Origin: Puccinellia tenuiflora
Taxonomy: Eukaryota; Streptophyta; Magnoliopsida; Poales; Poaceae
Length of the DNA: 64,000 nt
Reading direction: 5' to 3'
NCBI GenBank assembly: GCA_012064385.1
Contig: QRDG01002512.1
Coordinates: forward strand, 87,124 to 151,123
The notes below the pieces were generated by a model. The model was given only the letters and a program-made list of their open reading frames with translations. It had not been told where the DNA came from and did no database searches. A program made the translations under genes and the position numbers. This document shows positions 46,608 to 58,071 of the stretch, piece after piece (within the stretch, counting starts at the first letter, position 1; every line of letters starts with the position of its first letter).

Positions 46608-47285
46608 TTTGTTCATGATGCTACTAAAAATTATTATTAGAGAGGAAAATATGGGTGTCGGAGTTCTCATGTCACTAAAACACCTCTCTTTATGTTAAAA
46701 GTTTTGAAGTTGCACTTGCTTTGTCTTCCTATGCTACTAGCTTTATGCTTCAATGAATTATTTTTGTACAAGATGCCTATGCATAGGAAGTGGGTTAGGA
46801 TTAAATATGTTTGGTATTTATTTCTTGATGCTCTCTTTTGTCAACTCTTATTCTTATGTGAGCATCATTGAAATTACTGGGCCTAGCTAAAAGGCGTTAA
46901 AGAAAAGCGCTTGTTGGGAGGCAACCCATCTTTTATTTTCAATTTGCCTTTTGCTTTTCTTGAGTCATGAAGTTATTACCTCTGTAGCAACTTCATTGTA
47001 TCTTTTTCTTTTGTTTTTTGTGCCAAGTTTAGCCTCTAATGCATTGAAAGTGCGAGGTATTGTTTTGCTGTCCAAAAACAGATTCTGTGCGCCTGTTGCA
47101 CGAAAATCCTAAAATCGCCAGAATTTTATATTTTTCTGATAATTTTTGAAAGCAAGCCTGATGCTTTTATCTATCTTTAGTTAGTTTTAAGTTTTTTTTG
47201 ATTTGAGCTGCAGAAGTGCCCCGAAAAAACTGATTCATCAGTGAACATGGTGTTATATCAGTGCTTCTAACTGATTGCATCTCCA

Positions 47286-48858
47286 GGCTTTTCACGCACA
47301 GAACATTGAAAGTGCAAAGTCAAGGTTGAGCATGTGTGTAGAAGACATAAGAGGGAGTTCAAATAGGTAAGGATGTGTGTTTCCTAAGAAACTTTCATGC
47401 AGCTCCATAGCTAATTTGTTTATATGTTCTCTAAATATAAATGTTGTACAAAAGATAATAGGTTTATCCTCATTTATGTAGTTGTTCAATTTCCCTATTA
47501 GAATACATATATACATTTTCTGGTACTCAGGTCATTTCTAACGAACGTTAATATTTAATCAAAATGCATATTTTCCAATTTGACTGGTATTTGAAATTAA
47601 TTTCTCTCAGTTACTTTGAAAAGCCGGGGCCTCTTGAATCTTGACAGTTTTCTTTTATGTGCACCACATCCCTCAGTTTTCACCTTATTTTAAGCCACTA
47701 TTTCCCATGCTTTTTGTTTCACTGTATACGATGCTTTTACTGCGAATCGATTGAAACTTGCTAATCATGCATATATATCACATTGTGCATTCATTAAATC
47801 AGTATACATACTGCTCTGATATGCTCATCGCCAATGCTTCCCCTCACGCTACTGGCAGAACAACCACAGTACTGCCCCGAGGCCTCGTGACGCGGAAGAA
47901 GCTGGTGAGTGCTATCCTCCAGTACGCCCACGGCGTCGAGCGCAAGTTCCATATCGAGTAAGGTGAGTTCCATTGTTGTGACGTCCTCATCACAAGCATG
48001 TGCATGTGTGTTCGGGTTTTCTATAGCAGATTTTGAGCTTAGGTAAAAAATGGAAACTAAAGTAGGTAGAATCAATTGCCTAACCAACCAATCAAATATT
48101 TGAGGCCGTAGCAGTGCATCATCAATATCTGGTGGGTTATTGTGCATGTGTGTTTGGCTGCCTGTAGCTGAATTTGAGTTAAGGGGAAAGGGTGGAAGCT
48201 AAATATCTAGAACAATTTGAGAGAATCAGTAAGGCTATTTACTTGGTATTACTGTGCCCAAGTCAAGTTATCTAATGATTTGTAATTGCTTCCTCTGAAA
48301 ACAACAACTGTTCATCTCTGACAATAATCCCATGCATGCTTGTTAATTTTCGGGGCGTTTTGTAGCAGCTCTAAATTTGCAAACTGCAGTGTGTAAATAC
48401 TAATATCGTGTACTCTGAATTTGAATGTGTTCTTGCATTGTAAGATCAGGATCATTGTCTACAAATAAAAAAATCAATTAGTACAAATTATGAAGATTTT
48501 CCATTTTTCATTGGGGCCAGCTGACCTCAAATGCTCTCAAGGCAGCTCCGCCCCTGCATCACCCACAAATGATGGAAGAATGCTTGTCTGGAATCAATCT
48601 TGACTCCAGGTTTAAATTTTCACGTATAAGTATCTTTTGTTACTTAATTGGTGTTCGGTCTCAACTTTAATTTGAACAGAAAACCCTTATTTAGCTTCTC
48701 ATTATGTTGGGGAAAATTCTATTCTTTCATTGGCGAAACAAGAGTATTTAGTTTCATGTCAATGAATGTTTTGATAGAACTGAGGTATGTTACATTTGAA
48801 TATGTGGTTGTAAAATTTATTTTTAGACACCGTAGCAACGCACGGGCATTCAACTATT
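47286..48858 (+). mobile_element. Unassigned sequence ending in a Helitron-like 3' terminus
   Basis: The last 30 bases show a stem (CCGT at 48830-48833, ACGG at 48842-48845) followed by CTATT at 48854-48858, a one-base variant of the Helitron end CTAGT. The GCAACGCACGGGCA wording is typical of grass Helitron ends. The 5' end was not found. A short ORF at 47758-47961 looks like an exon (ends GVERKFHIE, followed by a GTGAG donor) and may be a captured gene piece. Confidence 0.5.
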
Positions 48859-49039
48859 ATCTCTACTACTATTAAACAAACAAACATATTCTTTTCTAAA
48901 CCCACCCAGAACACCTACACAGGACGACCAAGACCAATATGCCACCTCACGATCAGGCCACTTAATAAGATCTAACGGTCCACATAAACATCAACTCCCA
49001 CCTGTGTGAGTTTAGCATTTTACAAGAGCGGACGAAAAC

Positions 49040-49890
49040 TCTGCCGTGGTCCCGAGCGTTCACATCCCGTTCCTCCGCCCTGATTTCACGCGTGGAGATA
49101 ATCACGCCCCGTCAATTCCTCTCGCGCCTATGATCCTATGCAGTGGATCATCCTGCAACGAGTCCGCCATCTTCCTCAGTCCTCACCCACGACCCTGCTG
49201 CTCCGCCAGACTCGCCGATTCCTGTTTGTCGTTGGCGGGGACGACACACATGTTCCAGCCTGTTGGGACGCACAACTCGCCGCCGCCGTCATTCCCCAGA
49301 GCTGGGGACGCACCGCGGCCAGCACCAATCCTCCTCACGACGGGACGGCGTCGCCGCCTCCGCCGCTCCTCCATGCGGCTGGAAGCGCATATGCTGTCCC
49401 TGTTTCTCCGTGACGGCGGGGACACGACGCAGACGCTACCTACCTTTCGCCGCGTGGCCAGGAACAACCTAGACGCTCTCGCCCTTCCTCCGCGCTGGCG
49501 CTCTGCAATGGTCGATGTGAACGCCTCCCCTGGGATCGACGACGCCGCAGGTGGAGCGGAGGTCCAGCTTCCGGTGCTCCGGTGAGTGGATGGTGTGCCG
49601 GTATCCAGTGCCGCCCAGCAGCGGCAGGGGACCGATCCATGGGCTGCTGCCTGCTAGGCCCTCGGCTGCTCCTTTGCGTGCCTGGGCGAGCTGCCCCACA
49701 GGGAGATGAGGGTGCGGCGGAGCTATGCGGAGGTGCTGTGGGTACGGGAGGACCCGGCCGCCGGTCCGCGGATGAGCGAGGGGCGGAAGAGTTGCAACGA
49801 TGTCGTCACGGGGTGAACATCTCGGATATCGGCCGGCAGAGGTCCAACTGGTGGAGCAGATTGTGGGACCGGAGCATCACGATCCTATGA
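49040..49890 (+). other. GC-rich, gene-like block inside Helitron A
   Basis: Base composition jumps from AT-rich to strongly GC-rich. Overlapping open frames exist on both strands (for example 49046-49585, 179 codons, and 49582-49890, 102 codons). None has a recognised domain. Such blocks are typical of host gene fragments captured by Helitrons; I cannot name the parent gene. Confidence 0.4.
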
Positions 49891-51269
49891 TCGAGCAGCC
49901 ATGGGCTCGGCTGCATTTTGTATATCAATGGATTGGTCCGATCTTTACATTGCGAAAACTGAAGATACACGCTTGCTAGAAAAATCTGAGAGGGGTTAAT
50001 CCACTGTCCGCCCCGCCCAATGCAAGTCCCAGGTTATGAGGTTAAATTCTCCTCTCTACTTTATCCAATACGCTGATTGTTTGGACTACTTATGTTTTAC
50101 CTTTTTCAGACATTTATACGAATGCTGTTCCAGGGCACGAAGTAGCCAAAAACCAGAAAGTTGTCTATGGCAAGCAATCTATAGACATATATATTGGCTA
50201 ACCTGCTGCATAGTGATAGTGTCTAAGATAAAGTTCAGTTTCTCTGAACACAAGTGATTTAGAAGTAAACTGAAATTTGTTTGTATGAAGGCATTATTAG
50301 GCACACCTGAAACAGACCACAGCATAAGATTGAAACATTTACCGTCTGTGCATTCCAAAGTTTTTAGCAGTTGATTGAAACGTTAACATGATGACTTTTC
50401 TAAAGAAGTTACCCTTTAACAGCAGTAGAACGCATCGATGCACTACTTCAATGAAAACAGATATTAACAGACAATCTAAGATACTTGTGGGTAGAGACAA
50501 TGTGAACGTAAGAAGACACTCTGAAATAGGAAATTTTATTTTAATTCTTTACTCCACAGCAAAGAACTACAGCAAAACTTCAAACACAATTTTGGTAGTT
50601 TCGTTTTTGCAAGAATAACAGTGTCACTTCTAACTTCCAGGTCTACCAAAAAAATATTATATACTCTCTTAATCTTAGAAATGCTTTTAAGGCATCTTAT
50701 AAGTTCCTACCTAAAACCTATGGTACTCTAGGAATTACACCGATGCCCTATGGGTATTTAGACATGTATAGCTTGCAGATAATTGGACAATTAGAGCAAA
50801 CGATTTGTAGGAGCTTTTTGAAGGATGGCTGATCGAACGGCTCTCCAGCGTAGCGGCCGCAACACCATCTCCCTACGTATTTTTGAACCATTCGTTTATG
50901 TCCAGGACAATGAAATATTATTAGCCCTGCAAAATAATTATGTTCTTGTGGTCTCGAACATGGAGGTTGTTCATACACCAAGTAAGATAAATGTGAAATC
51001 TTAATCTATGTTAATTAATATTTTTTTAGGGTCACTTCATAGACATATGCTACTACCATACCATTTGAACGATGCAACCGTACCAAACTCAGATACTTTT
51101 CACTGCCAACGGGGTAGAAGCAGATAACAAGTAACTTCGAATTGTTCACATTGACTTTGTCAACAACCACGTAAAAATAAGATAATAACACTCGGATATA
51201 TTAATAGGAAAATGGTAGCTTATTAAAAAGATGCTAATTATTGACATAACAATCCTTGAGGCTTGAGTG
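49891..51269. other. Remaining body of Helitron A
   Basis: AT-rich with short ORFs (50036-50257, 50388-50618, 50748-50981) lacking recognisable domains. No terminal repeats or RNA genes seen. Confidence 0.4.
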
Positions 51270-51629
51270 AAGATGAAAACGGCGATACGCCGACGGCCAC
51301 CGCCTATGCCGACGGCTTTTTGTCGGGGCAGTCGGCGTAGGGGCCGAGCTGGGCTGCCCAGCAAACTATAAAAAAAGTTCGGAATAGAATTATAAAATAT
51401 AAAAAAATTAAAAAATTAAAAATTTCAAAAAAAATAATTGGCGTAAAAATCTGGCCTAGGCCTATGCCGATGGCTTTTCCGTCGGCATAGCTTGGTACGC
51501 CGATGGCTTTCCTAAGCCGACAGCATTAGAGGCTGAGTCGAGGACCTGGTACGCCGAGGAAGTTACGCCGACGGGGCTATGTCGATGGCAAATGGTCGTC
51601 GGCGTAGATAGGCATTCATGTAGTGGATA
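51270..51629. mobile_element. CACTA-like transposon end with subterminal repeats
   Basis: The unit CGCCGACGGC / GCCGATGGC occurs many times in both orientations (51290-51330, 51465-51605), as in subterminal regions of Triticeae CACTA elements. The right edge reads, on the minus strand, CACTACATGAATGCC at 51629. A matching left terminus with a 3-bp duplication was not established, so it is probably a deletion derivative. Confidence 0.55.
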
Positions 51630-52129
51630 CAACATTTTAACTGGCACAATTGTTAAATATGTTTAGTATACAATTGACATTGTTTCCTCTCTATCTGCAA
51701 AATGGTATGCGGACAAGGCAAAATAAGATTTCATTATTTGGTTGATGCCTAGAAAGAGTGGGATTGGATGCACTTCTTGATTGTCATCTTATAACAAACT
51801 TAAGCTTACCCCGTGGTCGTAGAACCGAACTTAAGTATGTCACACACTATACGTCTATCTAAATACAAGATATACTCTTTGTTGTGTGTGTAAAAACTAA
51901 AAAGTGACATTCAACTGAATAATAAAGACGTATTTTGTACAGACGTGCGTGCACGTGCAACGCTACTAGTACTATTAAAAGAGCAAACATATTCATTTCT
52001 AAGTGCACCCCAACTTGCGTACACAGAACAGTAAAGACCAATTTGCACCTCATGATCAGCCACATCAGATTAGATCTAACCATCCACATTACAATAACCA
52101 TCACCAAATGTACGTTTAGCAATTTTTTC

Positions 52130-52960
52130 GGGCAGACGAAACTCTGCCGGACGAAAAGTTCCGGATAAAAAAATAGACCATAGATAATGCACGCCAGCAG
52201 AAAAAATAGATCAGATCGGACGCTGCACACCCGACCCGCTCGCCGCCGCCGCAATCCCCTCATGCCCACGAGACCATGACTGGCCCGCCGCGGCCGCAAT
52301 CCCCAGATACCAACGACCTGCACGCCGCAGACACCGACTACACGCCGCCGCCGCCGATGCGTGATCCAGCGCCACCCCGGTCACAGCCCCGTCCGCTGTT
52401 CTCGCGACCATCGCTCGCTTGGTCCTCGCCTCGCGGCCGGTATCCACTACGGCTTCGCCTGGCCGTTTGCAACCAGCCCATTCGCTTTCGCGTAATTCTC
52501 ATCGAGTATGACGACGAGGACCTCCGGACACGCACCATCACAACCCAGATTGATGCGAGTGGTTTGTTTTTCCCTCCGTTCTTTGCAAAAATTGCTCACC
52601 AACCGTTGTGCTTGGCTATTGTTGCAGTAGCATTTGATTTTTTTTTTTTTTTTTTTTTTTTGCAGATGTGAGGAGAACCAATGTTTATGCAGCCACACTG
52701 CAGTATTAATTAAATTTGTTTGTGACGTAGTTGCTTCCAGTCAACCCAAGCAGGAGCTCCATGAACCAATGTCTCGCCGACGACCCCGCCGCCAGCAGCC
52801 TCCAGGAGGAACACGGGAAATCGCTGCCGTTGGCTTGCACCAAGTGGTTCGCTGCCGACCTTGCCGGTAGCAGACTCTGCTAGGAACTGGCCGCCGGCAC
52901 TTAACTTGCTCACCATGTGCGCAGTTGTCGGAAGGTAGCCTCTCCCATTTGCTTCTCTAT
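52130..52960 (+). other. GC-rich block inside Helitron B
   Basis: After the leader there is a GC-rich stretch (52210-52560) with open frames on both strands (52276-52671 plus, 52211-52447 minus), a T run (about 52638-52661), and a second GC-rich piece (52750-52900). The pattern suggests captured exons separated by an intron (the T run followed by GCAG looks like an acceptor), but no protein family is recognised. Confidence 0.4.
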
Positions 52961-54127
52961 TTTTTCTTATGCATCTGATTGGCAAATTTGGAAACAAATG
53001 GTTTTGGTTGTTGTTAATGTATAATTGGCGCAAATAGGAAAAACAGAAGATGGTGGATTGGTGGTGTCTCTTTTTGACATAAATATATGATGAAGCTGTA
53101 ATTGCTTATGTTGCCCTTGCACTAGCTGGGGAAGGTGTTGTAGGGGCAGTTGTGTGTTGGATGGAAGAATCACGCTGATTGATGTAGCTTTTTATTCAGG
53201 TAGTAGCATCTTTTGCAGTAGTTTTTGGTATGGATATTTTGCTCTTACCTCTCTGAATTGGTCCTCTTGGTTGTTGCCTTGCATGTTCTTGTTTAGGTTT
53301 CTTTGATTACATACTCGCTAAATTGCTCGAGCTTGCAAGTTGTTATTTTTGTTCTACATCTAAAGAGCATTATTAAAGATTTTGTTTTCATGTCCGAAAT
53401 AACGTATTCTTACTGTCATTTCTATGGTGGAGTTAATGAAGTTTTTGCAGATTTACATGTTCATTGAGGCCATACTGCACAAGCCCCATTTCGGTTATCA
53501 TAGGAAGTATGGTGATTATGCTTTCTGTAAGCTTCACAACCTCACGTTGATTGATGCTTGTGATTTTTGGTGATTGTTTTATTATTACTCGCAATTTGCT
53601 TTAGTCTTCATATACTCTACGATTTATTCACTTTAGATTACTACTTTTGGATGGTACATAACCGGTGAATTCTATATTTTGTAGATCATGGGTTCGCATG
53701 ATTTTCTACAACAGTCATGGTCTGCAAGTGGGTGATTGCTGATGATTACCAGCAAGTAGTATATCTATGTCGTTCTTGCGCATGGACGGCCTCGCGCTCC
53801 AGACTACAGTAACAGGACGGGGCCAGCCTCTGTGAACTCTGCGTCAGCGTCTCCCAGCATGCCGACTCTGCTACTGAGGGTGAGATCAAATCATGACAGG
53901 ACTATAGGTTCAAAACAGAGCTGGAGGTGTACAACCAGAGCATGTTTAATACAGAGCTCGAGGTGTACAACTAAGCATGTTCAAGACGGAGTTGTGCAAG
54001 AAGTGGGAGGAAACTGGGGCGTGCTATTAGAGTATTAGACTATCACAATGTATTGGGCATGTTCATTTCATAGAGAACACATCTTCTAATCTTCCTTCCT
54101 TTCATTGTGAGAATCATATCCTCCTTA
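52961..54127. other. Helitron B body, no gene seen
   Basis: AT-rich sequence without a convincing ORF. A short ORF at 53832-54038 has two near-repeated units (QSWRCTTRACLIQSSRCTTKH) and is not regarded as a gene. Confidence 0.4.
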
Positions 54128-54533
54128 GAGCAACTCCAGCCGTTGGAGCCCCCCGGGAGGAAACGCCGGACGAAAAAGAGGCCTCTGGGGGATGCCGGCG
54201 AAAAAAGAGGCCTCTGGGGGGCATGGCCTCCCAGTCGTGCCCCCACCCATGAAGGCGGAGAGGGGACGAAGTAGAGGAGAAAGAGGCGAAACCGGGACAG
54301 AGCACGTGGGTGGGCCAGAAAGAAGGACGCGTGGGGCGAGGGGATTGGCTATTTGCTTCATCCGGCGTCCCAAGAGCCCCCCAGCGCGCTGGGTTTGGCC
54401 TGGGATCGCCGGCGTCTTTTTGAGGTCTGGGGGGCTCCTGGGGGCGTGGCTAGGAGATTTTTTGCCCTTTTTGTGTCGCCGGCGATGAAAAGGTGTCCTG
54501 GGGGGCTTCCTGGGGGCGTGGCTGGAGTTGCTC
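54128..54533. mobile_element. Tourist/Harbinger-like MITE, GC-rich (406 bp)
   Basis: A 14-bp inverted repeat GAGCAACTCCAGCC at both ends is flanked by TTA duplications (54125-54127 and 54534-54536), the hallmark of PIF/Harbinger-derived MITEs. The interior is unusually GC-rich for a MITE and contains a short tandem repeat (AGAGGCCTCTGGGGG, twice near 54177 and 54206). No transposase ORF. Confidence 0.85.
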
Positions 54534-54879
54534 TTAGCTACAAGTTAGACTTCCGTTAAGAACTATCCAACTACAGTAGACTAAATGATGTTGCTCCTGC
54601 AAATGCTCTTGACAAGTTTTACGAGTGTATTCAAGTGACTAAATAATAATGTTTTTGCTATTAGTCACTCGAGTTATCTCTACTACTATTAAACAATCAA
54701 ACTTGATTTATCCTAGAACCACCCCACAAAACGTACACAGACTACTCACCACCTCAGGATTAGGCCCACTTAAATAAATCTAACGGACCGAATTGATCCG
54801 CGATGCCTCGGGTGCACTTAGTAATTAGCGTTGGCGGACCATACTGAGCGGACAGAATTTTCCACCACGTGCGAAGAAA

Positions 54880-55250
54880 AAATTACCGCTTTCCACGATC
54901 TCATCCCCTAACCCGCCGCCTCCTCCCCACGCGCCGCCGCCTCCTAGACGACCGATGCAGAGCCTTGGGCATCGCGATTGGGGAGTCTCCGCGACAACTG
55001 CGGTGAGATCTCCCTCGAGACCTAACCCGATGTGCGCCTCCAACTAGGGCTTTCCATGCTCCTCCATCGCGACTCCTCCCGCCATGGCTGACTTCTTCGA
55101 CCTCATCCTCAGATCACCAAGGACAGCCTCAAGCCCCACCGACACCGTCCTCGAGATTGGGCCAGGATGGTTTCGACTTTCGAGCACAGCGCCGCTAGAA
55201 TGGCCAATCCCTGTCCTCACGGCTCGAGGTACTGATGATATCTTGGTCGG
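54880..55250 (+). other. GC-rich, possibly captured exon in Helitron C
   Basis: A GC-rich stretch includes CCGCCATGGCTGACTTCTTC near 55078-55097, which looks like a start codon in a good context followed by about 40 codons (ADFFDLILRSPR-type). No domain is recognised. Confidence 0.35.
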
Positions 55251-55481
55251 CTCCTAATTTTTGCATCTTAGTGGAAATATTGGATTATGCAAATAATACG
55301 GTGCTAGGTTCCGCATGTTTTCGAGGTATTGTATTGTTCCTTCCCTGCAATGCCTGCTTAGAGACGCCTAATTCGTTTGTTGCAATGCACTTGTTCTGTT
55401 TGGGGTAATTGGAGGTTTAATTTTCTGCGCTGAAGACATTTTTGGTGGCATGTACTGTAGTTGGTTCTTAAGCTCAGTGGA

Positions 55482-55624
55482 GATGAACATATATTGGATT
55501 CTGGTGGCAAAGGGGGGTGAACATATATTGGATTCTGGTGGCAAAGGGGGGTGTACTGTAATCAGTTCTTGAGCTTAAGCCTGGTGGAGAGGTGAACATA
55601 TATTGTATTTTGGCAGCAAATGGG
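55482..55624. repeat. Minisatellite of a ~34-bp unit
   Basis: Two near-perfect units with core GAACATATATTGGATTCTGG, then TGGCAAAGGGG, are followed after a gap by a diverged third copy (55593-55624). Confidence 0.8.
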
Positions 55625-56973
55625 GACAAATGTTTACATTTGTAACTGGTTCATAAGCTATCTGTTCATGTTCATGGAGATGATTTTTTCTCTCTTGTCG
55701 ATGTACAAAGGACTTCCCTGCATTGGTGACATTGTGTTTGGTATAGCAAGTAAGTTATATGCCAGTTTGCGGAAATACTATCCCAGTGAATTTGCTCTGA
55801 AGCTATTGATACTTATCTTTTAATAATAAAAATATCTTCATATACACTGATTTTTTCATGCATGCTATTTTTCTTAGAAAGAAGGGAGCACATGATTGTC
55901 GATAATGAACAGTTCACACGCGCAAGCTTCTACAGTATCGTTACAAATACAGAGAACAATTATAGTAAGATAATTGCTCTAACAATCCATTTTTATGCAC
56001 ATATGTATTTCGATGTTGCAGTCAATTCCTATCATTTCTTTGTTTCTTTAGGTTTGCAAACATTTTTACAGGTTTGGTTTCAGCCCTGATCGTGGGTAAG
56101 GATGGCACAATATCACTATATATAGATATTGTATGTGCAACAAACCAATGAACAACTATTTGTAGTAGGATAGTACATTAACTTTCATGTCAGTCAGCCC
56201 CATAAAAATCATGATACTAAATCCTTTCGAAGTTCTTCTCAGTCTGTAGCTTCTGTAGTTGGAAACAAAATCTGCAGTTTTTTTTGTAGAGGGGAAGTCA
56301 TCTCTTGGAACTGTAATTTAGAGTAGGTTGAATACTGTAGCCTCATTCTCACGCTTTTGGAAGGAAAACGAGATGAATACGTGTTCTGAATCTGAATGAT
56401 CACTTCCCTATAAAAAGAGAGACTAACATATGGATAATTGCACTTTACTTTTCCATACTGTTCTTGCAAGAACATGGGAAAAGAGCAAATATTCACATTC
56501 CAACTGTTCTTATCAAATCATGTTGACTTTAGACTGTAAACACCAGGTATTTCCCTACTTAATGGTGTTCCTATACCTGCTTTCATCATGTCTCCTCATA
56601 CTGTTATATCTACTACAGTTGATCTTGTGGCTGTATGGGTACCAAGTAAGCATGAATGGTTGATGAACCGTCCATTTGGCAAGGAACTAATAGCTGCTTT
56701 AGGAAGACCCAATATATTCAGATTTTTGTTCATGTATGTTCCAGGCTATATAGAGTTAATAAGTTTTCCTTACTATTTTTCTGCGTGGTAGTACATTATG
56801 TTGATTTCGTATTTATTATGGTGTGATTTATAGTGCAACCTGAGTGGTGATATACACTTGCTTCAAAATATGACTGCAACTAGGCACTAGACTGTTGTAT
56901 CTACAATCTTTTCTATTTCTAATATGCTATTTCTTATCTATTGAGATTTTTTGAAAAATATCACTATTAGGTC
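55625..56973. other. Body of Helitron C left of the Copia element
   Basis: No known gene. The ORF at 56588-56791 contains a short coding-like stretch (VDLVAVWVPSKHEWLMNRPF, then GKELIAALGRP) that could be a captured exon; family unknown. Confidence 0.35.
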
Positions 56974-56978
56974 TTAAG

Positions 56979-57109
56979 TGTTAGAGTATATATTTGTATA
57001 TTATAGTTTCCCCATGTGTTAGGGGGTTTCCTGTATATTTGCACCTGTACATATACTATATATTGTGGCCTTTGGCCCCCTGGTAATACAAGCATCTATT
57101 ACCCTAACA
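56979..57109 (+). repeat. 5' LTR of C1 (131 bp)
   Basis: Matches 62439-62569 with four transition differences. Ends CCCTAACA directly before the primer site. Confidence 0.95.
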
Positions 57110-57121
57110 TGGTATTAGAGC
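57110..57121 (+). other. Primer binding site of C1
   Basis: TGGTATTAGAGC directly abuts the LTR and differs from the Met-tRNA complement by one base. A perfect TGGTATCAGAGC occurs again at 57442-57453 in the leader. Confidence 0.85.
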
Positions 57122-57312
57122 TAAAGGTCTCGAGTTCGAGTCCTGGTTTGCTAATTTATTAAAAATTGCTCGTAATGCCCCTTGTGTCCAAGTATGAGCC
57201 CGTCTTGCGCCATACCTCTGAGACTTGCGCGCCGTCGCTTTCTTCCGGATGCACGTGTTGGCCTCTCCCTCCCCGAGTCACACGTGAGAGGGGGTATTAC
57301 AGTATATATGAA

Positions 57313-57444
57313 TTGCACTAGTCTTTCCATCAGTTCGGACTTTTGGGATAGTTGGCTAGTGCATGATACATGACATGGTTGCACTAGTCTTTCCATCAGT
57401 TCGGACTTTTGGGATAGTTGGCTAGTGCAGGATACATAACATGG
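57313..57444 (+). repeat. 66-bp tandem duplication in the C1 leader
   Basis: Two copies (57313-57378 and 57379-57444) of a unit starting TTGCACTAGTCTTTCC and ending ACATGG. The second copy runs into the extra TGGTATCAGAGC site. Confidence 0.95.
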
Positions 57445-57479
57445 TATCAGAGCAATAGGGTTCTTTTTTTCCTCTCTTC

Positions 57480-57970
57480 TCGCAGCCGCAGCCGCCGCCC
57501 GCCTCGGTACCTCGCCGCCGTGTCCGGTCGCCGCCGCTGCCTCTTCCTCGCCGCCTGCGAGCTTGCCGCCGGCCGCCCGCACCCTCTCCGGCCGCGCCCG
57601 CCCCCGTCCTGCCGCGCCCGCCCGCCACTCGTCCGGCCGCCTGCCGCCCGCACCCGCTCCGGCCGCGCCCGCCCCCGTCCTGCCACGCCCGTCCCGGCCC
57701 CCGTCCAGCCGACCAACTGCACCGCCGCCGCTTCCGCTCTCCTCCCCGCCCGCCACTCGTCCGGCCGCCCACGTCCCGGCCGCCCCAGTCCCGGCCGCCC
57801 CCGTCCCGGCCGCCACTCGTCTCCGGCCGCGCCCGCCCCCGTCCCGCCGCTCCCGCACCTGCTCCGGCCGCGCCCGCTCCCGTCCCGGCCCCCGTCCGGC
57901 CGACCAACTGCACCGCCGCCGCTTCCGCTCTCCTCCAGGCCGCTGCTCCGGTCTCCCGCAGAAGCTGCTC
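57480..57970. repeat. GC-rich low-complexity leader of C1
   Basis: Imperfect tandem CCGGCCGCC/CCGCCCGCCA units. They create proline-, alanine- and glycine/arginine-rich open frames on both strands (up to 235 codons), which are compositional artefacts rather than genes. Confidence 0.85.
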
Positions 57971-58071
57971 GATTGTGCCGGCTCGATCTGCTGCTCCAGA
58001 CTCGATTAGCTCAGCTCGCTGTTTAGCCGGCTCTCCGTGAGTCTGATCTGTTCCAAAAAAAAAAAGGTACA

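Larger units (their letters stand above)
43824..47285 (+). mobile_element. G2: Gypsy element nested in the G1 LTR, 3' truncated
   Basis: It has an LTR (43824-45420), a primer site (45431-45448), the acidic ORF (45594-46607) and about 680 bp of trailing sequence with the GGGAGGCAACCC hairpin (46916-46927) and an ACAGATTCTGT word (47079-47089). No second LTR is found; resemblance to G1 fades near 47285. Confidence 0.75.
48860..51970 (+). mobile_element. Helitron A (about 3.1 kb, non-autonomous)
   Basis: Starts TCTCTACTACTATTAAAC after an A, and ends CTAGT (51966-51970) ten bases downstream of a perfect inverted repeat ACGTGC/GCACGT (51943-51956), the hallmark Helitron 3' hairpin. The first ~180 bp resemble those of Helitrons B and C (ACACAGGACGACCAAGACC, then CCACCTCA, GATCTAACGGTCC). 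No Rep or helicase motif is found. It carries a GC-rich block (49040-49890) and a CACTA-like end (51270-51629). Confidence 0.75.

Noticed and set aside
50441..50446. CACTAC as the possible left terminus of the CACTA-like element ending at 51629
   Set aside because: The flanking triplets (ATG left, GAT right) do not match as a 3-bp duplication and the following bases agree only loosely.
57126..57150. A complete tRNA gene after the C1 primer site
   Set aside because: Only a B-box-like motif is present; the T-stem pairs poorly and no acceptor or anticodon arm was found.
57151..58026. Long glycine/arginine- and proline/alanine-rich ORFs on both strands before the C1 gag
   Set aside because: They come from GC-rich tandem repeats in the C1 leader, occur in several frames on both strands and show no domain.
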